A stretch of DNA of 64,000 nucleotides from Brachybacterium sp. Z12 (lineage in GTDB: Bacteria; Actinomycetota; Actinomycetes; Actinomycetales; Dermabacteraceae), in NCBI RefSeq assembly GCF_014400405.1, contig NZ_CP060496.1, forward strand, positions 1,550,001 through 1,614,000, written 5' to 3'. A program made the translations under genes and the position numbers. Below the pieces are notes generated by a model that ran no database searches, was not told the DNA's origin, and was given only the letters and a program-made list of their open reading frames with translations. Shown here one piece after another: positions 1 to 12,198 of the stretch (the stretch's first letter is position 1; each line of letters starts with the position of its first letter).

Positions 1-1337
1 CGACCGGCGCTGCCCACCTCATCCCCGCAGACCAGCGCGACCACGAGCTCGAGGGTCGTCACCACGTCCTCGTCGTCGCCCAGACGCTGTCGTGCCCTCG
101 CCGCCGCCTGCTCGATCACGGCCCGCTCGGAACCGGGCGCCGTCTCCCCGGGCACGATGTACGCGCGATAGCGGTCCATCGACCCCAGCAGCGCGACCAC
201 GGTCCGCTGGAGATTCCGACGAGTGGTGTCGCGCAGTCGGATGTCCTCCTGGCAGATGCGATGGATCAGCGTGGTCAGGCGTTCGATCTCCGCCCACAGG
301 CTGGTGGAGATGATCTGGTCCGTCGACTCCGCGGCGACCTCCTCGAAGGGGCGCAGATCACCGGTGCGGCGCTGCCACAGGTGGGTCAGTCCGATGGCGC
401 CGTGCGGATCGTGGAACAGGCCGCCCACCCGCCAGAGCGCGTCGTAGCCGGTGGTGCCGGCACAGGAGAAGTCGCCGGGCAGCTGCTCCTCGCCCTCGAG
501 GATCTTCTCCACCACCGTCCAGGCGCCCCCGGTGGCGCGTTCGAGGTCCCGCAAGTAGCCGCGTGGATCGGCCAGACCGTCGGGGTGGTCGATGCGGTAT
601 CCGTCGATCACGCCCTCGCCCTGCAGGCTCAGCAGCGTGTCATGCGTCGCGGTGAAGACGTGCGGCAGCTCCACCTGGAGCCCGGCGAGGGTGTCCACGT
701 CGAAGAAGCGGCGATAGTTCAGCTCCTCGTCGGAGACCTTCCAGTACGCCAGGCGGTACCACTGGCGATCCAGGAGGTCGGCGAGGCCGAGATGCTCGGT
801 CCCGGCGGCGACCGGCAGCACGTGATCGTAATAGCGCACCACGGTCTCCGTCGCCGTGGTGCCGTCCGCCCGCGGGACGGACTCACGGCCCACGGAGATC
901 TCCCCGTCTGAGAGGACCGCTCCGATGGGTCGGCCGAGCACCGGCACCAAGATGGAGAGCTCTGCCGAGGGGTCCAGGTCGAACCAGTCGGCGAAGGGGG
1001 AGCGGGGGCCGCCCCTCAGCACCGACCACAGCGCCCGGTTGTGCCAGATCGGGGTCGGGATCGCCATGTGGTTCGGCACCACGTCGACGATGAGCCCCAG
1101 ACCGTGGGCATGGGCGGTGTCCGCGAGCCGCCGCAGCGCTTCCTCCCCGCCGATCTCCTCCCCGATCCGGGTGTGGTCGACCACGTCATAGCCGTGGGTC
1201 GAGCCGGGCGCCGCCTGCAGCACGGGGGAGCAGAAGAGATGGCCCACCCCGAGCCTTGCGAGGTACGGGACCACCGCGACGGCGTCATCAGCGGTGAAGC
1301 CCTCGTGCAGCTGCAGCCGGTAGGTGGAGGTCGGCAC
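1..1337 (-). CDS. treY: Maltooligosyl trehalose synthase, N-terminal part (cut by window edge)
   Basis: GH13-family isomerase that turns the reducing-end alpha-1,4 bond of maltooligosaccharides into the alpha,alpha-1,1 bond of maltooligosyl trehalose, the first step of the TreY-TreZ trehalose route in the cytoplasm. About 445 residues are visible and read without a break; the usual length is 750-800, so the C-terminus lies left of the window. Visible family features are the N-terminal STYRLQL, the DVVPNHM motif near residue 80, DGYRIDHPDG carrying the catalytic Asp, and GTTGYDALWRV further on. The start is a GTG, because no ATG exists upstream in frame before unrelated sequence. It lies 130 bases downstream of glgX on the same strand, so co-transcription with the glycogen-debranching gene is likely. 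Family call is firm; the exact start is not. Confidence 0.9.
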   Translation of the reverse strand, partial: MPTSTYRLQLHEGFTADDAVAVVPYLARLGVGHLFCSPVLQAAPGSTHGYDVVDHTRIGEEIGGEEALRRLADTAHAHGLGLIVDVVPNHMAIPTPIWHNRALWSVLRGGPRSPFADWFDLDPSAELSILVPVLGRPIGAVLSDGEISVGRESVPRADGTTATETVVRYYDHVLPVAAGTEHLGLADLLDRQWYRLAYWKVSDEELNYRRFFDVDTLAGLQVELPHVFTATHDTLLSLQGEGVIDGYRIDHPDGLADPRGYLRDLERATGGAWTVVEKILEGEEQLPGDFSCAGTTGYDALWRVGGLFHDPHGAIGLTHLWQRRTGDLRPFEEVAAESTDQIISTSLWAEIERLTTLIHRICQEDIRLRDTTRRNLQRTVVALLGSMDRYRAYIVPGETAPGSERAVIEQAAARARQRLGDDEDVVTTLELVVALVCGDEVGSAG

Positions 1338-1467
1338 GGGGCGGATGGCGCGCAGCGCCCCGTGGTGGTGGCGGCTTCGCGATGCACCGCCGGGGAACGG
1401 CGGTCGGGATCGATGCTCAACGGTCGGTGCACTCCTTCGTCGCGGCCCCGGGGTCGGGGAATCGGTC

Positions 1468-3634
<2,167 letters not shown>

Positions 3635-3721
3635 GGCCTCAGAGTAGTCGGCTCCCGCCCGGACGGGACCGGGTTGATGACCGGGCGCACGTGTCCGTGC
3701 CCACGGTGCGCTGACATGACG

Positions 3722-3749
3722 AAGGCCCCTCGATGTTCCGAGGGGGCCT
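3722..3749 (-). terminator. Terminator of the leftward tRNA pair
   Basis: GC-rich inverted repeat, AAGGCCCCTCG paired with CGAGGGGGCCTT around a short loop. The arms differ by one base in the G/C run, perhaps another homopolymer error. It lies just past the 3' end of the leftward tRNA-Val. Confidence 0.7.
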
Positions 3750-3756
3750 TGCGTGG

Positions 3757-3828
3757 TGGGCGATACTGGGATCGAACCAGTGACCTCTTCCGTGTCAGGG
3801 AAGCGCGCTACCGCTGCGCCAATCGCCC
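3757..3828 (-). tRNA. tRNA-Val (anticodon GAC)
   Basis: A 72-base cloverleaf. The 7-bp acceptor stem GGGCGAT/ATCGCCC, the TTCGATC T-loop and an anticodon stem CTTCC/GGAAG around a seven-base loop place GAC at positions 34-36, reading GUC/GUU. It is identical to the rightward copy at 4592-4663. It follows tRNA-Gly on the same strand and is followed by a terminator. Confidence 0.96.
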
Positions 3829-3859
3829 GGTGCGTCCGAGGACGCGGGGGAGGGGATGG

Positions 3860-3932
3860 AGCGGACGACCGGATTCGAACCGGCGACCCTCACCTTGGCA
3901 AGGTGATGCTCTACCAACTGAGCTACGTCCGC
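3860..3932 (-). tRNA. tRNA-Gly (anticodon GCC)
   Basis: A 73-base cloverleaf with acceptor stem GCGGACG/CGTCCGC, D-loop AGCTCAGTTGGTAGAGC, anticodon arm CACCT-TGCCA-AGGTG giving GCC, and TTCGAAT in the T-loop. It is identical to the rightward copy at 4360-4432. It is the first gene of a two-tRNA leftward unit with tRNA-Val. Confidence 0.96.
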
Positions 3933-4262
3933 ACATCGGCCATGCCGACGAGGGAAGACGATATGCGGGTCCGAGCATCGGCGCAAATGCTGCGGCCCCA
4001 CAGTGTCCGAGGTCACCGCCGGGTCGCTGTGTCGGCGGGGCTGCGGAGATGCAGGGGTGGGGCGGCCATGGGGCGGTCGGGCGACGATCCTCGGTCGGGC
4101 TTCACGGGGAGCGGGATGCGAAGTGCTTCGAGCCCGGCCGGCCCACCTCGAGGAGCACTGCTTTTCAGTAGAGGGACGCAGGTCACACTGGAATTGGTGC
4201 GAACTCCCCAGGAGTCCATGTAGGATTCTTCGAGTCCACTCAGGTGAGTGGCCAGCACCTTC
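3933..4262. other. Divergent intergenic region between two tRNA units
   Basis: About 330 bases without a supportable protein gene, between tRNA-Gly (leftward) and tRNA-Val(CAC) (rightward). Upstream of the rightward unit there is a TAGGAT hexamer at 4221-4226, with TGCGAA 17 bases before it, a plausible promoter. Long open frames here run through the tRNAs and are not credible. Confidence 0.5.
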
Positions 4263-4334
4263 GGGCGATTGGCGCAGGGGTAGCGCGCTTCCTTCACACG
4301 GAAGAGGTCACTGGTTCGATCCCAGTATCGCCCA
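4263..4334 (+). tRNA. tRNA-Val (anticodon CAC)
   Basis: A 72-base cloverleaf closely related to the tRNA-Val(GAC) genes nearby. It shares the GGGCGAT/ATCGCCC acceptor stem, but the anticodon loop TTCACAC gives CAC (reads GUG). First gene of the rightward Val-Gly-Cys-Val unit. Confidence 0.96.
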
Positions 4335-4359
4335 CGGCAGGATCCCAGGATCCGGTCAT

Positions 4360-4432
4360 GCGGACGTAGCTCAGTTGGTAGAGCATCACCTTGCCAAGGT
4401 GAGGGTCGCCGGTTCGAATCCGGTCGTCCGCT
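4360..4432 (+). tRNA. tRNA-Gly (anticodon GCC)
   Basis: Identical in sequence to the leftward tRNA-Gly(GCC) at 3860-3932, with GCC in the anticodon loop. Second gene of the rightward unit, 25 bases after tRNA-Val(CAC). Confidence 0.96.
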
Positions 4433-4492
4433 CTGGGAGCGGCGCATCCGACGATCGTCGGGAGCGCCTTTTCCATTGGTGTGGCACATCCC

Positions 4493-4563
4493 GGTGGGTT
4501 GGCCGAGTGGTTAGGCAACGGCCTGCAAAGCCGTGTACACGGGTTCGAATCCCGTACCCACCT
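4493..4563 (+). tRNA. tRNA-Cys (anticodon GCA)
   Basis: A 71-base cloverleaf with acceptor GGTGGGT/ACCCACC, anticodon stem ACGGC/GCCGT around CTGCAAA (anticodon GCA) and TTCGAAT in the T-loop. The only Cys tRNA in the window, third in the rightward unit. Confidence 0.96.
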
Positions 4564-4591
4564 CCATCGCAGGCCCCCGGGCATGCGGCAC

Positions 4592-4663
4592 GGGCGATTG
4601 GCGCAGCGGTAGCGCGCTTCCCTGACACGGAAGAGGTCACTGGTTCGATCCCAGTATCGCCCA
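4592..4663 (+). tRNA. tRNA-Val (anticodon GAC)
   Basis: Identical to the leftward tRNA-Val(GAC) at 3757-3828, with anticodon loop CTGACAC. CCA follows the discriminator base directly (4664-4666), so the 3' CCA may be encoded. Last gene of the rightward unit, just ahead of a strong terminator. Confidence 0.96.
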
Positions 4664-4670
4664 CCACCAC

Positions 4671-4704
4671 GAAGAGCCCCGGTCCCCACGGACCGGGGCT
4701 CTTC
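4671..4704 (+). terminator. Terminator of the rightward tRNA unit
   Basis: Perfect 15-bp stem (GAAGAGCCCCGGTCC and its complement) with loop CCAC, immediately after the last tRNA. No T tract follows, as is common in actinobacteria. Confidence 0.9.
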
Positions 4705-4890
4705 TGCCTCCGCGCCGACGGTCAGCCCGTGCGAGCCGAGGCCTCCGACGGGGTGGAGCCATCGCTGAGATCTCCAGGACATTCCCCGCCTGCAGCGGCA
4801 TCGCTGAGGTGGACCTCCTCGCGGCGGCCGATACGATCATCCGTGGAGCCGGCATCGTCGGCCGGCTCGACCCGAACAGAAGGAGACCCC

Positions 4891-6888
4891 GTGGCTCAGA
4901 TCGCCATCACCCTCGACGGATCACCCCAGCACATCGATGAGGGGACCACGGGCACCGAGCTCTTCGCGGGCACCGCCTCGATCATCGCCCTGCGCATCGA
5001 CGGCGAGCTGTGCGACCTGTACAGCCCCTCGCCGAGGGCCAGGTCGTCGAGGGCGTCGACATCTCCAGCCCCGACGGGCTGTCGATCCTGCGCCACAGCG
5101 CCGCGCACGTCCTCGCGCAGGCGGTCCAGAAGACCAACCCCGAGGCGAAGCTCGGCATCGGCCCGCCCATCACCGATGGCTTCTACTACGACTTCGACGT
5201 CGCCGAGCCGTTCACCCCGAGTCCCTCAAGACGCTCGAGAAGGAGATGAACCGGATCATCAAGTCCGGTCAGCGCTTCGTGCGCCGAGAGATCTCCGATG
5301 ACGCCGCCCGGGCCGAGGAGGCCTCCGAGCCGTACAAGCTCGAGCTGATCGGATTGAAGTCCAGCGCCGACGATGCCGCCGAGGGCGCCAGCGTCGAGGT
5401 CGGCGAGGGCGGGCTGACCATGTATGACAACGTGGACCGTCGCGGCGAGGTGGTCTGGACGGACCTGTGCCGCGGACCGCACCTGCCCAGCACCAAGCTG
5501 ATCGGCAACGGCTTCGCCCTGACCCGTTCCGCAGCTGCCTACTGGCGCGGCAGCGAGAAGAACCCGATGCTGCAGCGCGTCTACGGCACCGCCTGGCCGT
5601 CGAAGGACGAGCTGCGCGCCCACCAGGAGCGCATCGCCGAGGCCGAGCGCCGCGACCACCGCCGCCTGGGCAGCGAGCTGGACCTGTTCTCCTTCCCGGA
5701 CGAGATCGGCTCCGGACTGCCCGTGTTCCACCCCAAGGGCGCCATGATCAAGATGGAGATGGAGGACTACTCCCGCCGCCGGCACGTCGAGGCCGGGTAC
5801 TCCTTCGTCTCCACCCCGCACATCACCAAGAAGAACCTCTTCGAGACCTCGAAGCACCTCGAGTGGTACGCCGAGGGCATGTACCCCCGATGCACGTGGA
5901 CGAGGAGTTGGACGCCGACGGCAACGTCACCAAGCAGGGCCAGGACTACTACCTCAAGCCCATGAACTGCCCGATGCACAACCTCGTCTACAGCTCCCGC
6001 GGACGCTCCTACCGGGAGCTGCCGCTGCGACTGTTCGAGTTCGGGCACGTCTACCGCTACGAGAAGTCCGGCGTGGTGCACGGCCTGACCCGCGCCCGCG
6101 GCTTCACCCAGGACGATGCGCACATCTACACCACCCGCGAGCAGATGCGCGAGGAGATCTCCAGCACCCTGGACTTCGTCCTGGGCCTGCTCAAGGACTA
6201 CGGCCTGGACGACTTCTACCTCGAGCTGTCCACCCGGGATCCCGAGAAGTCCGTCGGCGACGAGTCCACCTGGGAGGAAGCCACCCGCACCCTCGAGGAG
6301 GTCGCGACCGCCTCCGGCCTCGACCTGGTCCCCGACCCGGGCGGCGCCGCCTTCTACGGCCCGAAGATCTCCGTCCAGGCGAAGGACGCGATCGGCCGCA
6401 CCTGGCAGCTGTCCACCATCCAGCTCGACTTCTTCGAGCCCGAGCTGTTCGAGCTCGAGTACACGGCATCCGATGGCTCCCGTCAGCGCCCGGTGATGAT
6501 CCACCGCGCCCTGTTCGGGTCGATCGAGCGGTTCTTCGGCGTCCTGCTGGAGCACTACGCCGGCGCCTTCCCAGTCTGGCTCGCGCCGGTCCAGGTCGTC
6601 GGCGTCCCGGTGGCCGCCGAGTACGTGCCCTACCTCGAGGAGATCGCTGCGAAGCTCCGCGCCCACGGCGTGAGGGTCGAGGTCGACTCCTCGGACGACC
6701 GCATGCAGAAGAAGATCCGCACCCACACCAAGGAGAAGGTGCCCTACCTGCTCATCGCCGGCGGCGAGGACCAGGAGAACGGCGCGGTCTCCTTCCGCAT
6801 GCGCGACGGCAGCCAGGACAACGGCATCGACGTCGACGCGGCGGTCGAGCGCATCGTCACCGCCATCAAGGACAAGGCGCAGGTGTGA
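4891..6888 (+). CDS. thrS: Threonyl-tRNA synthetase (three frame errors)
   Basis: Charges tRNA-Thr with threonine in the cytoplasm. The corrected product is about 666 residues, the usual bacterial length. It has a TGS domain (residues 1-70), an editing domain with [11 protein letters not shown], a class II catalytic core with MNCPMHN (zinc Cys), a motif 3 region ending [10 protein letters not shown], and a C-terminal anticodon-binding domain. Three one-base contractions in C runs break the frame at 5025-5028, 5215-5218 and 5884-5888; restoring one C at each joins the conserved protein. The GTG start follows AGGAG at a good distance. A TACGAT hexamer at 4832-4837 is a possible -10 element. The TGA overlaps the GTG of the HIT gene, so the two are translationally coupled. 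Confidence 0.95.
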
Positions 6889-7480
6889 GCGAGGGGCAGG
6901 AGCACGCCGGGCCCGCCGCCGAGGGCACTGGCCCGGCGGGCCCTGCCCTCGAGGACGCCCGCGACTTCGCGGGCGTCCCCGATGACACCCAGCGGCTGTG
7001 GACCCCGCACCGGATGGCCTACATCGGCGGGGAGAACAAGCCGGAGGACCCGCACGACGGCGCGCAGTGCCCGTTCTGCGTCGCCCCGGGCCGAGGGGAC
7101 GAGGACGCGCTGATCGTCCACCGAGGTGAATCCGCCTACGTGATCCTCAACCTCTACCCGTACAACGCAGGGCACCTGCTGATCTGCCCGTACCGCCATG
7201 TCTCCGACTACACGGACCTCGACGAAGCAGAGCTGCTCGAGGTCGCCGAGCTCACGCGCACCGCGATGCGGGTGATCCGCGAGGTGTCGCGGCCGGCCGG
7301 GTTCAACCTCGGGATGAACCAGGGGAGATCGCAGGGGCCGGCATCGCCGCGCACCTCCATCAGCACGTGGTGCCGCGCTGGCAGGGCGACGCGAACTTCC
7401 TGCCCATCATCGGTCGCACCAAGGCTGTGCCGATACTGCTCGCGGACACCCGCGCGCTGTACGCCGACGCCTGGCCCTGA
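6885..7480 (+). CDS. HIT-family diadenosine tetraphosphate (Ap4A) phosphorylase-like protein (one frame error)
   Basis: Histidine-triad nucleotide hydrolase/transferase, about 198 residues after correction. It resembles the mycobacterial Ap4A phosphorylase that also follows thrS. The HIT motif HLHQHVV near the C-terminus holds the catalytic His, and an upstream QCPFC pair probably belongs to a zinc site typical of this branch. The G run at 7322-7325 is one base short: five Gs restore [19 protein letters not shown]. The GTG start overlaps the thrS stop (GTGA), which suggests the two are made together. Since aminoacyl-tRNA synthetases make Ap4A as a by-product, the pairing is functionally sensible (inference). 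Confidence 0.88.
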
Positions 7481-7574
7481 GTTAGCATGACCGAGGCCGC
7501 CTCGACGGTGATCCGCGACGTCTCCGGACACCGAGGGAACGGCCGCACCGACCCGGGGAGAGTCAGGAGTGGCT

Positions 7575-8860
7575 GTGACGAGCACGACCGGAACGCCGCC
7601 GCACCCGGCCCCGCCGCAGGAGCCCCGCGACGGCTACGGCTACGACGTGGAACGGATGGACCCGCGCGCCCCCGAGAGGATGGGCGCGGGCCGGGCCGGG
7701 CGCCGGCGCCGCAGGCGGCCCTGGGTGCGATGGGCGCTGTTCGCGCTGTCCTTCCTGTGTCTCGCCGCCGCGGCGCTCGCGCTCTACTTCTTCGTCATCC
7801 TGCCGCTGGGCTTCGGCACCTCACTGGTCGCCTTCACCGCGGCGCTCGTGCCGGTGGCGATCGTGCTGGCGGCGGTGTGGTGGATCGACCGGTACACGCC
7901 TCAGCCCCGGATGTCGCTGGTCTACGCCTTCGCCTGGGGAGCGATCGGCTCCGTGCTGCTCACACTGTGGTTCGGCGGCCACTTCACAGCATGGATCTCC
8001 CCATCCGAGACGGACGCCCTGATCGATTCGTTCCTCGGAACCGTGATCCAGGCGCCCGTGGTCGAGGAGGCCATGAAGAGCGCCGGGCTGATCGGGCTGC
8101 TGATCTGGGGCCGGCGGTACATCGCCGGGCCCATCGACGGGGTCGTCTATGCCGCACTGATCGGCGGCGGCTTCGCCTTCACCGAGAACATCCTCTACTT
8201 CGGCAACTCCTTCCACCAGTCGCAGGCCGCCGGCGAAGTCGACGTCTTCTGGCAGACGTTCTTCCTGCGCGGCCTGCTCTCGCCCTTCGCGCACGTCTCC
8301 TTCACCGCTCTGTGCGGTCTGGGCCTGGGAATCGCAGCGGAGCGGCGGTCCCTGATGCTGTACTTCGGCCTCGGCGTGGGCGGCCTCTCCCTCGGTATGG
8401 TGCTGCACGCGCTGTGGAACGGCTCGACCTTCTTCATCCCTGTCGACCCGGCGGCGCCGCTGGCCGGGTTCCTCCGCTACTACGTCACCGTGCAGGTGCC
8501 GATCTTCGTGCTGCTGGTCGCGATCGTGCTCTTTCTGCGGCTGCGCGAGAAGCGCATCCTGCGCCGGCAGCTCTCGGAGTACGGCAGGGCGGGCTGGTTC
8601 TCGCCCCCGAGGTGGAGCTGCTGGTCTCGATGCGCAAGCGCCGCAGGGCGGAGCGCTGGGCAGTGCGCCACGGCGCCGTGGCGAGGATGGGCATGCGCGA
8701 CCTGATCCGTTCCGCGGTCGCCCTGGGCCTGGAGCGGCACAGCGTGCTGTTCGGGAAGCCGACGAAGAAGACCCGTGACCGCGAGCGCGAGCTGCTCGAA
8801 TCGATCACCGCCGACCGTCGTCTGATCGGCTCGCTGACCGCGCCCGTCGTGCGGGGCTGA
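7575..8860 (+). CDS. PrsW family membrane protease (one frame error)
   Basis: Predicted intramembrane metalloprotease of the PrsW (M82) family, which in Bacillus cleaves anti-sigma factors; the target here is unknown. About 428 residues with a Pro-rich cytosolic N-terminus, then at least seven hydrophobic segments. Family motifs are VEEAMKSAGL (EExxK), FAFTENILYF and a later H-x3-WNG. The C run at 8604-8608 needs one more C to join the basic C-terminal tail beginning EVELLVSMRKRR. CAGGAG at 7564-7569 suits the GTG at 7575; the earlier GTG at 7569 overlaps that site. It follows the HIT gene by about 95 bases, with a possible -10 TAGCAT at 7483. Confidence 0.85.
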
Positions 8861-8925
8861 GCCCGCCGGGGCGGTCGTCGACCGTCCCCCGCCGGCCTGA
8901 CCCCGGGCCCGCCCGTCCGCTGGCC

Positions 8926-8931
8926 TAGAAT
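8926..8931 (+). promoter_or_regulatory. Probable -10 element of yebC
   Basis: TAGAAT hexamer about 48 bases before the yebC start, in an otherwise GC-rich spacer. A GGGAGGAG ribosome-binding site follows before the ATG. Confidence 0.55.
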
Positions 8932-8978
8932 GGGTCGGCAATCCGCCGTCGGTCGGCGGCAGAGTCGGGAGGAGAGAG

Positions 8979-9737
8979 ATGGCAGGGCATTCCAAGTGGG
9001 CGACCACGAAGCACAAGAAGGCCGTCATCGATGCCAGGCGAGGCAAGCTGTTCGCCAAGCTGGTCAAGAACATCGAGGTCGCTGCACGGATGGGTGGTCC
9101 TGACCCAGTCGGCAACCCCACCCTCTTCGACGCCATCCAGAAGGCGAAGAGGACCTCCGTCCCCAACGACAACATCGAGCGCGCCGTCAAGCGCGGCGGC
9201 GGCCTCGAGGGCGACGGCGTCGATTACGAGACGCTGATGTACGAGGGCTACGCCCCCGGCGGTGTCGCCGTCCTGGTCGAGTGCCTGACCGACAACAAGA
9301 ACCGCGCCGTCTCCGAGGTCCGGCTCGCCTTCAACCGCAACGGCGGCAACATGGCCGATTCCGGGTCCGTCGCGTACCTGTTCGAGCGCAAGGGCGTGGT
9401 CGCGGTCCCCAAGGGCGAGCACAGCGAAGATGATCTGCTCGAGGTGGTGCTCGAGGCGGGGGCCGAGGAGATCAACGACGAGGGTGAGACCTTCGAGATC
9501 ATCTCCGAGGCCACCGACGTGGTCGCCGTGCGCACCGCGCTGCAGGAGGCGGACATCGACTACGACAGCGCCGAGGCGCAGTTCGTACCGACCATGCGCA
9601 CCCCCGTGGACCTCGACGGCGCCCAGAAGGCGCTGCGTCTGATCGAGGCGCTCGAGGACAGCGACGACGTGCAGAACGTCTTCTCCAACCTCGACATCCC
9701 CGACGACGTCGCCGCCCAGCTGGCGGACGCCGAGTGA
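8979..9737 (+). CDS. yebC: YebC/PmpR family transcriptional regulator
   Basis: Cytoplasmic DNA-binding or translation-linked regulator of the YebC/TACO1 family. The sequence begins [14 protein letters not shown], the family signature, and is 252 residues, the usual length, with no frame error. The Shine-Dalgarno GGGAGGAG lies a few bases before the ATG. As in other actinobacteria it sits just upstream of ruvCAB, but a hairpin at 9746-9775 and a 61-base gap suggest separate or partly attenuated transcription. Confidence 0.95.
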   Translation: MAGHSKWATTKHKKAVIDARRGKLFAKLVKNIEVAARMGGPDPVGNPTLFDAIQKAKRTSVPNDNIERAVKRGGGLEGDGVDYETLMYEGYAPGGVAVLVECLTDNKNRAVSEVRLAFNRNGGNMADSGSVAYLFERKGVVAVPKGEHSEDDLLEVVLEAGAEEINDEGETFEIISEATDVVAVRTALQEADIDYDSAEAQFVPTMRTPVDLDGAQKALRLIEALEDSDDVQNVFSNLDIPDDVAAQLADAE

Positions 9738-9745
9738 ACCTCGTG

Positions 9746-9775
9746 AACGGCGCCACCCGCGTGGGCGGCGCCGTT
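9746..9775 (+). terminator. Hairpin after yebC
   Basis: AACGGCGCC and GGCGCCGTT form a 9-bp stem, extended by CCC/GGG, 9 bases after the yebC stop. Confidence 0.65.
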
Positions 9776-9798
9776 CCGTCCACTTCGGTGCGCGGACG

Positions 9799-10391
9799 AT
9801 GACGACGCTGCGAGTGCTCGGGGTGGACCCCGGGCTGACCCGTTGCGGGATCGGTGTCGTCGATGCCTTGGGCGGGCGGCGGGCGAGGCTCATCCATGCC
9901 GGGGTGATCCAGTCCGACTCCGACGCTCCGCTGGATCAGAGGCTGCTGACCATCGCGCGCGGTCTGCGCGGCGTGCTCGAGGAGTTCGGGCCGGACGCCG
10001 TGGCGGTCGAGCGGGTCTTCAGCCAGAACAACATCTCCACCGTGATGGGCACCGCGCAGGTCTCCGGGATCGCGCTGCTGGAGGCGGCAGAGCGGGGGAT
10101 CCCCACCGCCATGCACACCCCGTCCGAGGTGAAGGCCGCGGTGACCGGCAGCGGCCGCGCGGACAAGAAGCAGGTCCAGACCATGCTGGTCAAGCTGCTC
10201 GGCCTGGACTCCGCGCCGCAGCCGGCGGATGCCTCGGACGCGGTCGCGATCGCCCTGACCCAGCTGTGGCGCGGGCCGGGGCCGGTCACGCTCGACTCGG
10301 GGGCGGAGCGCGCACCAGCGCGCAGGCGGTCTGGGCCCGTGCCGAGCACGAGGCCCGACGCGCCCGGGAACGCTCCACCTCCCGACACTGA
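9799..10391 (+). CDS. ruvC: Holliday junction resolvase RuvC (one frame error near the C-terminus)
   Basis: Endonuclease that resolves Holliday junctions with RuvAB. The corrected length is about 197 residues. Catalytic acidic residues are in GVDPGLTRCG (first Asp) and AVERVF (Glu), with DASDAVAIALTQ at the end of the fold. The G run at 10299-10303 is one base short; restoring it lets the protein end at the TGA at 10389 with the basic tail of the family instead of running into ruvA. It precedes ruvA by 26 bases. Confidence 0.93.
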
Positions 10392-10405
10392 TCGAACAGG
10401 TGTTC

Positions 10406-10411
10406 TAGGCT
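10406..10411 (+). promoter_or_regulatory. Probable -10 element for a leaderless ruvA transcript
   Basis: TAGGCT is followed by six bases and then the GTG of ruvA, so transcription would start at or beside the start codon. No Shine-Dalgarno sequence precedes ruvA. Confidence 0.5.
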
Positions 10412-10417
10412 GGTCGC

Positions 10418-11027
10418 GTGATCGCATCTCTGACCGGGCAGGTCGCCCGCATCGACCTCGACTCCCTCGTGCTCGAGGTAGGTGGGATCGGCTACCTCGT
10501 CCGCACCACCCCGCAGGCGCTGATGGCCACCCGCCACGGCGCCGAGCTCACCCTCCACACCGAGCTGGTGGTCCGCGAGGACTCGATGACGCTCTACGGC
10601 TTCCCGCACGCGGACGAGGCCGAGACCTTCCGCATCGTCCAGTCAGTCTCCGGCATCGGCCCCCGCACCGCCCTCGCGGTGCTGGGGTGCTCGAGCCCGA
10701 GGAGCTGCGGCGCGCGATCGCGGAACAGGATGCGAAGACCATCACCCGCACCCCGGCATCGGACCGAAGGTCGCCAGCCGCATGCTGCTCGAGCTCAACG
10801 GCAAGCTGCCTGCACCCATGATCGCCACGGGCGAGGGCGCCGTCCCCGCTCCTGCCGCCCCCAGCGGCGGTCCGGACGCTGACGTGGTCGAGGCGCTCGT
10901 GGGCCTGGGCTGGGCGGAGAAGGCCGCGCTCGGCGCGGTCGAGGCCGCTCGCGCCGACGGCGGCGCGCAGCTGGACGCCGCCGAGCTGCTCCGGCAGTCC
11001 CTGCGCGGCCTCGGGGGCCACCGATGA
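10418..11027 (+). CDS. ruvA: Holliday junction DNA helicase subunit RuvA (two frame errors)
   Basis: Binds Holliday junctions and loads the RuvB motor. The corrected product is about 203 residues: OB domain (MIASLTGQV...), central HhH motifs ([14 protein letters not shown] and [15 protein letters not shown]) and a C-terminal RuvB-binding domain ([13 protein letters not shown]). The frame breaks at the G run 10684-10687 (needs five Gs) and at 10751-10756 (CCCCGG needs one more base). The stop overlaps the ruvB start as ATGA. The GTG start gives the classic MIASL N-terminus. Confidence 0.94.
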
Positions 11028-12067
11028 GCGACGAGGACACGTCGCTGACCAGTGCGGAAGCGGTCCCGCCGGAGCGCACTGCCGAAGCCGCCCTGCGCCC
11101 GCGCCGGCTCGACGAGTTCGTCGGCCAGAAGGTGGTGCGCGATCAGCTCTCGCTGGTCCTCGATGCGGCGGTCGCCCGAGGAAGGTGCCCCGAGCATGTG
11201 CTGCTGTCGGGTCCGCCCGGACTGGGCAAGACCACGCTGGCGATGATCATCGCCGCAGAGCTGGCGACCCCGCTGCGGATCACCTCCGGTCCGGCTGTCC
11301 AGCACGCCGGCGATCTCGCCGCGATCCTCTCCTCCCTCGAGGAGGGCGAGGTGCTCTTCATCGATGAGATCCATCGGCTGGCCCGTCCTGTCGAGGAGAT
11401 GCTGTACATCGCGATGGAAGACTTCCGGGTCGACGTCATCGTCGGCAAGGGCGTCGGCGCCACGTCGATCCCGCTGGATCTCCCGCCCTTCACGGTAGTG
11501 GGGGCGACCACCCGCGCCGGCCTGCTTCCGGCACCGCTGCGCGACCGCTTCGGGTTCATCGGCCATCTCGACTTCTACGGCGCCGAGGAGCTGCGCGAGG
11601 TGGTGCGGCGCTCTGCCTCACGCCTCGAGATCGAGCTCGAGGAGTCCGCGGCGGTCGAGATCTCCTCCCGCTCACGGGGCACGCCGCGCATCGCCAACCG
11701 GCTGCTGCGCCGCGTGCGCGACTGGGCCCAGGTGCGGGGGAGCGGCCGGCTCGACCTCGCCGCCGCGAAGGAGGCGCTGCGCGTCTACGAGGTGGACGAG
11801 CGGGGACTCGACCGCCTGGATCGTGCAGTGCTGTCCGCGCTGTGCGGACGCTTCGCCGGCGGGCCCGTGGGGCTCTCCACCCTCGCCGTCGCGGTGGGCG
11901 AGGAGATCGAGACCGTCGAGACCATGATCGAACCGTACCTGGTGCGCGAAGGGTTCCTGCTGCGGACCCCGCGCGGCCGCGCGGCGGCCCCCGCCGCCTG
12001 GACGCACCTCGGCCTCGAAGCTCCAGAGGGGCCCGAGGGCGTCGCCCCGATGCTCGGCCGCTTCTGA
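11024..12067 (+). CDS. ruvB: Holliday junction ATP-dependent helicase RuvB
   Basis: AAA+ motor that drives branch migration with RuvA. 347 residues, intact. Walker A is GPPGLGKTT near residue 65, Walker B is LFIDEIHRL near 112, sensor 1 region is [10 protein letters not shown], and the C-terminal winged helix ends the protein. It is translationally coupled to ruvA by an ATGA overlap. Confidence 0.97.
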   Translation: MSDEDTSLTSAEAVPPERTAEAALRPRRLDEFVGQKVVRDQLSLVLDAAVARGRCPEHVLLSGPPGLGKTTLAMIIAAELATPLRITSGPAVQHAGDLAAILSSLEEGEVLFIDEIHRLARPVEEMLYIAMEDFRVDVIVGKGVGATSIPLDLPPFTVVGATTRAGLLPAPLRDRFGFIGHLDFYGAEELREVVRRSASRLEIELEESAAVEISSRSRGTPRIANRLLRRVRDWAQVRGSGRLDLAAAKEALRVYEVDERGLDRLDRAVLSALCGRFAGGPVGLSTLAVAVGEEIETVETMIEPYLVREGFLLRTPRGRAAAPAAWTHLGLEAPEGPEGVAPMLGRF

Positions 12068-12198
12068 GCCGAGGATGATCGACGCATCACCCTGAGAGGC
12101 GAGGGGCCGCTCGGCGGGTACAGTGGGGCGGTCAATCGTCCGCGGCAGGACCCGATCCGTGCAGGAGCATCGTGAGGGGCTCCGCCGAAAGGAACTCC

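Noticed and set aside
4891..6888. Programmed ribosomal frameshifting in thrS and other genes
   Set aside because: Too many unrelated genes are affected, none has a shared slippery heptamer with a downstream structure, and nearly all breaks are a one-base loss in a G/C run.
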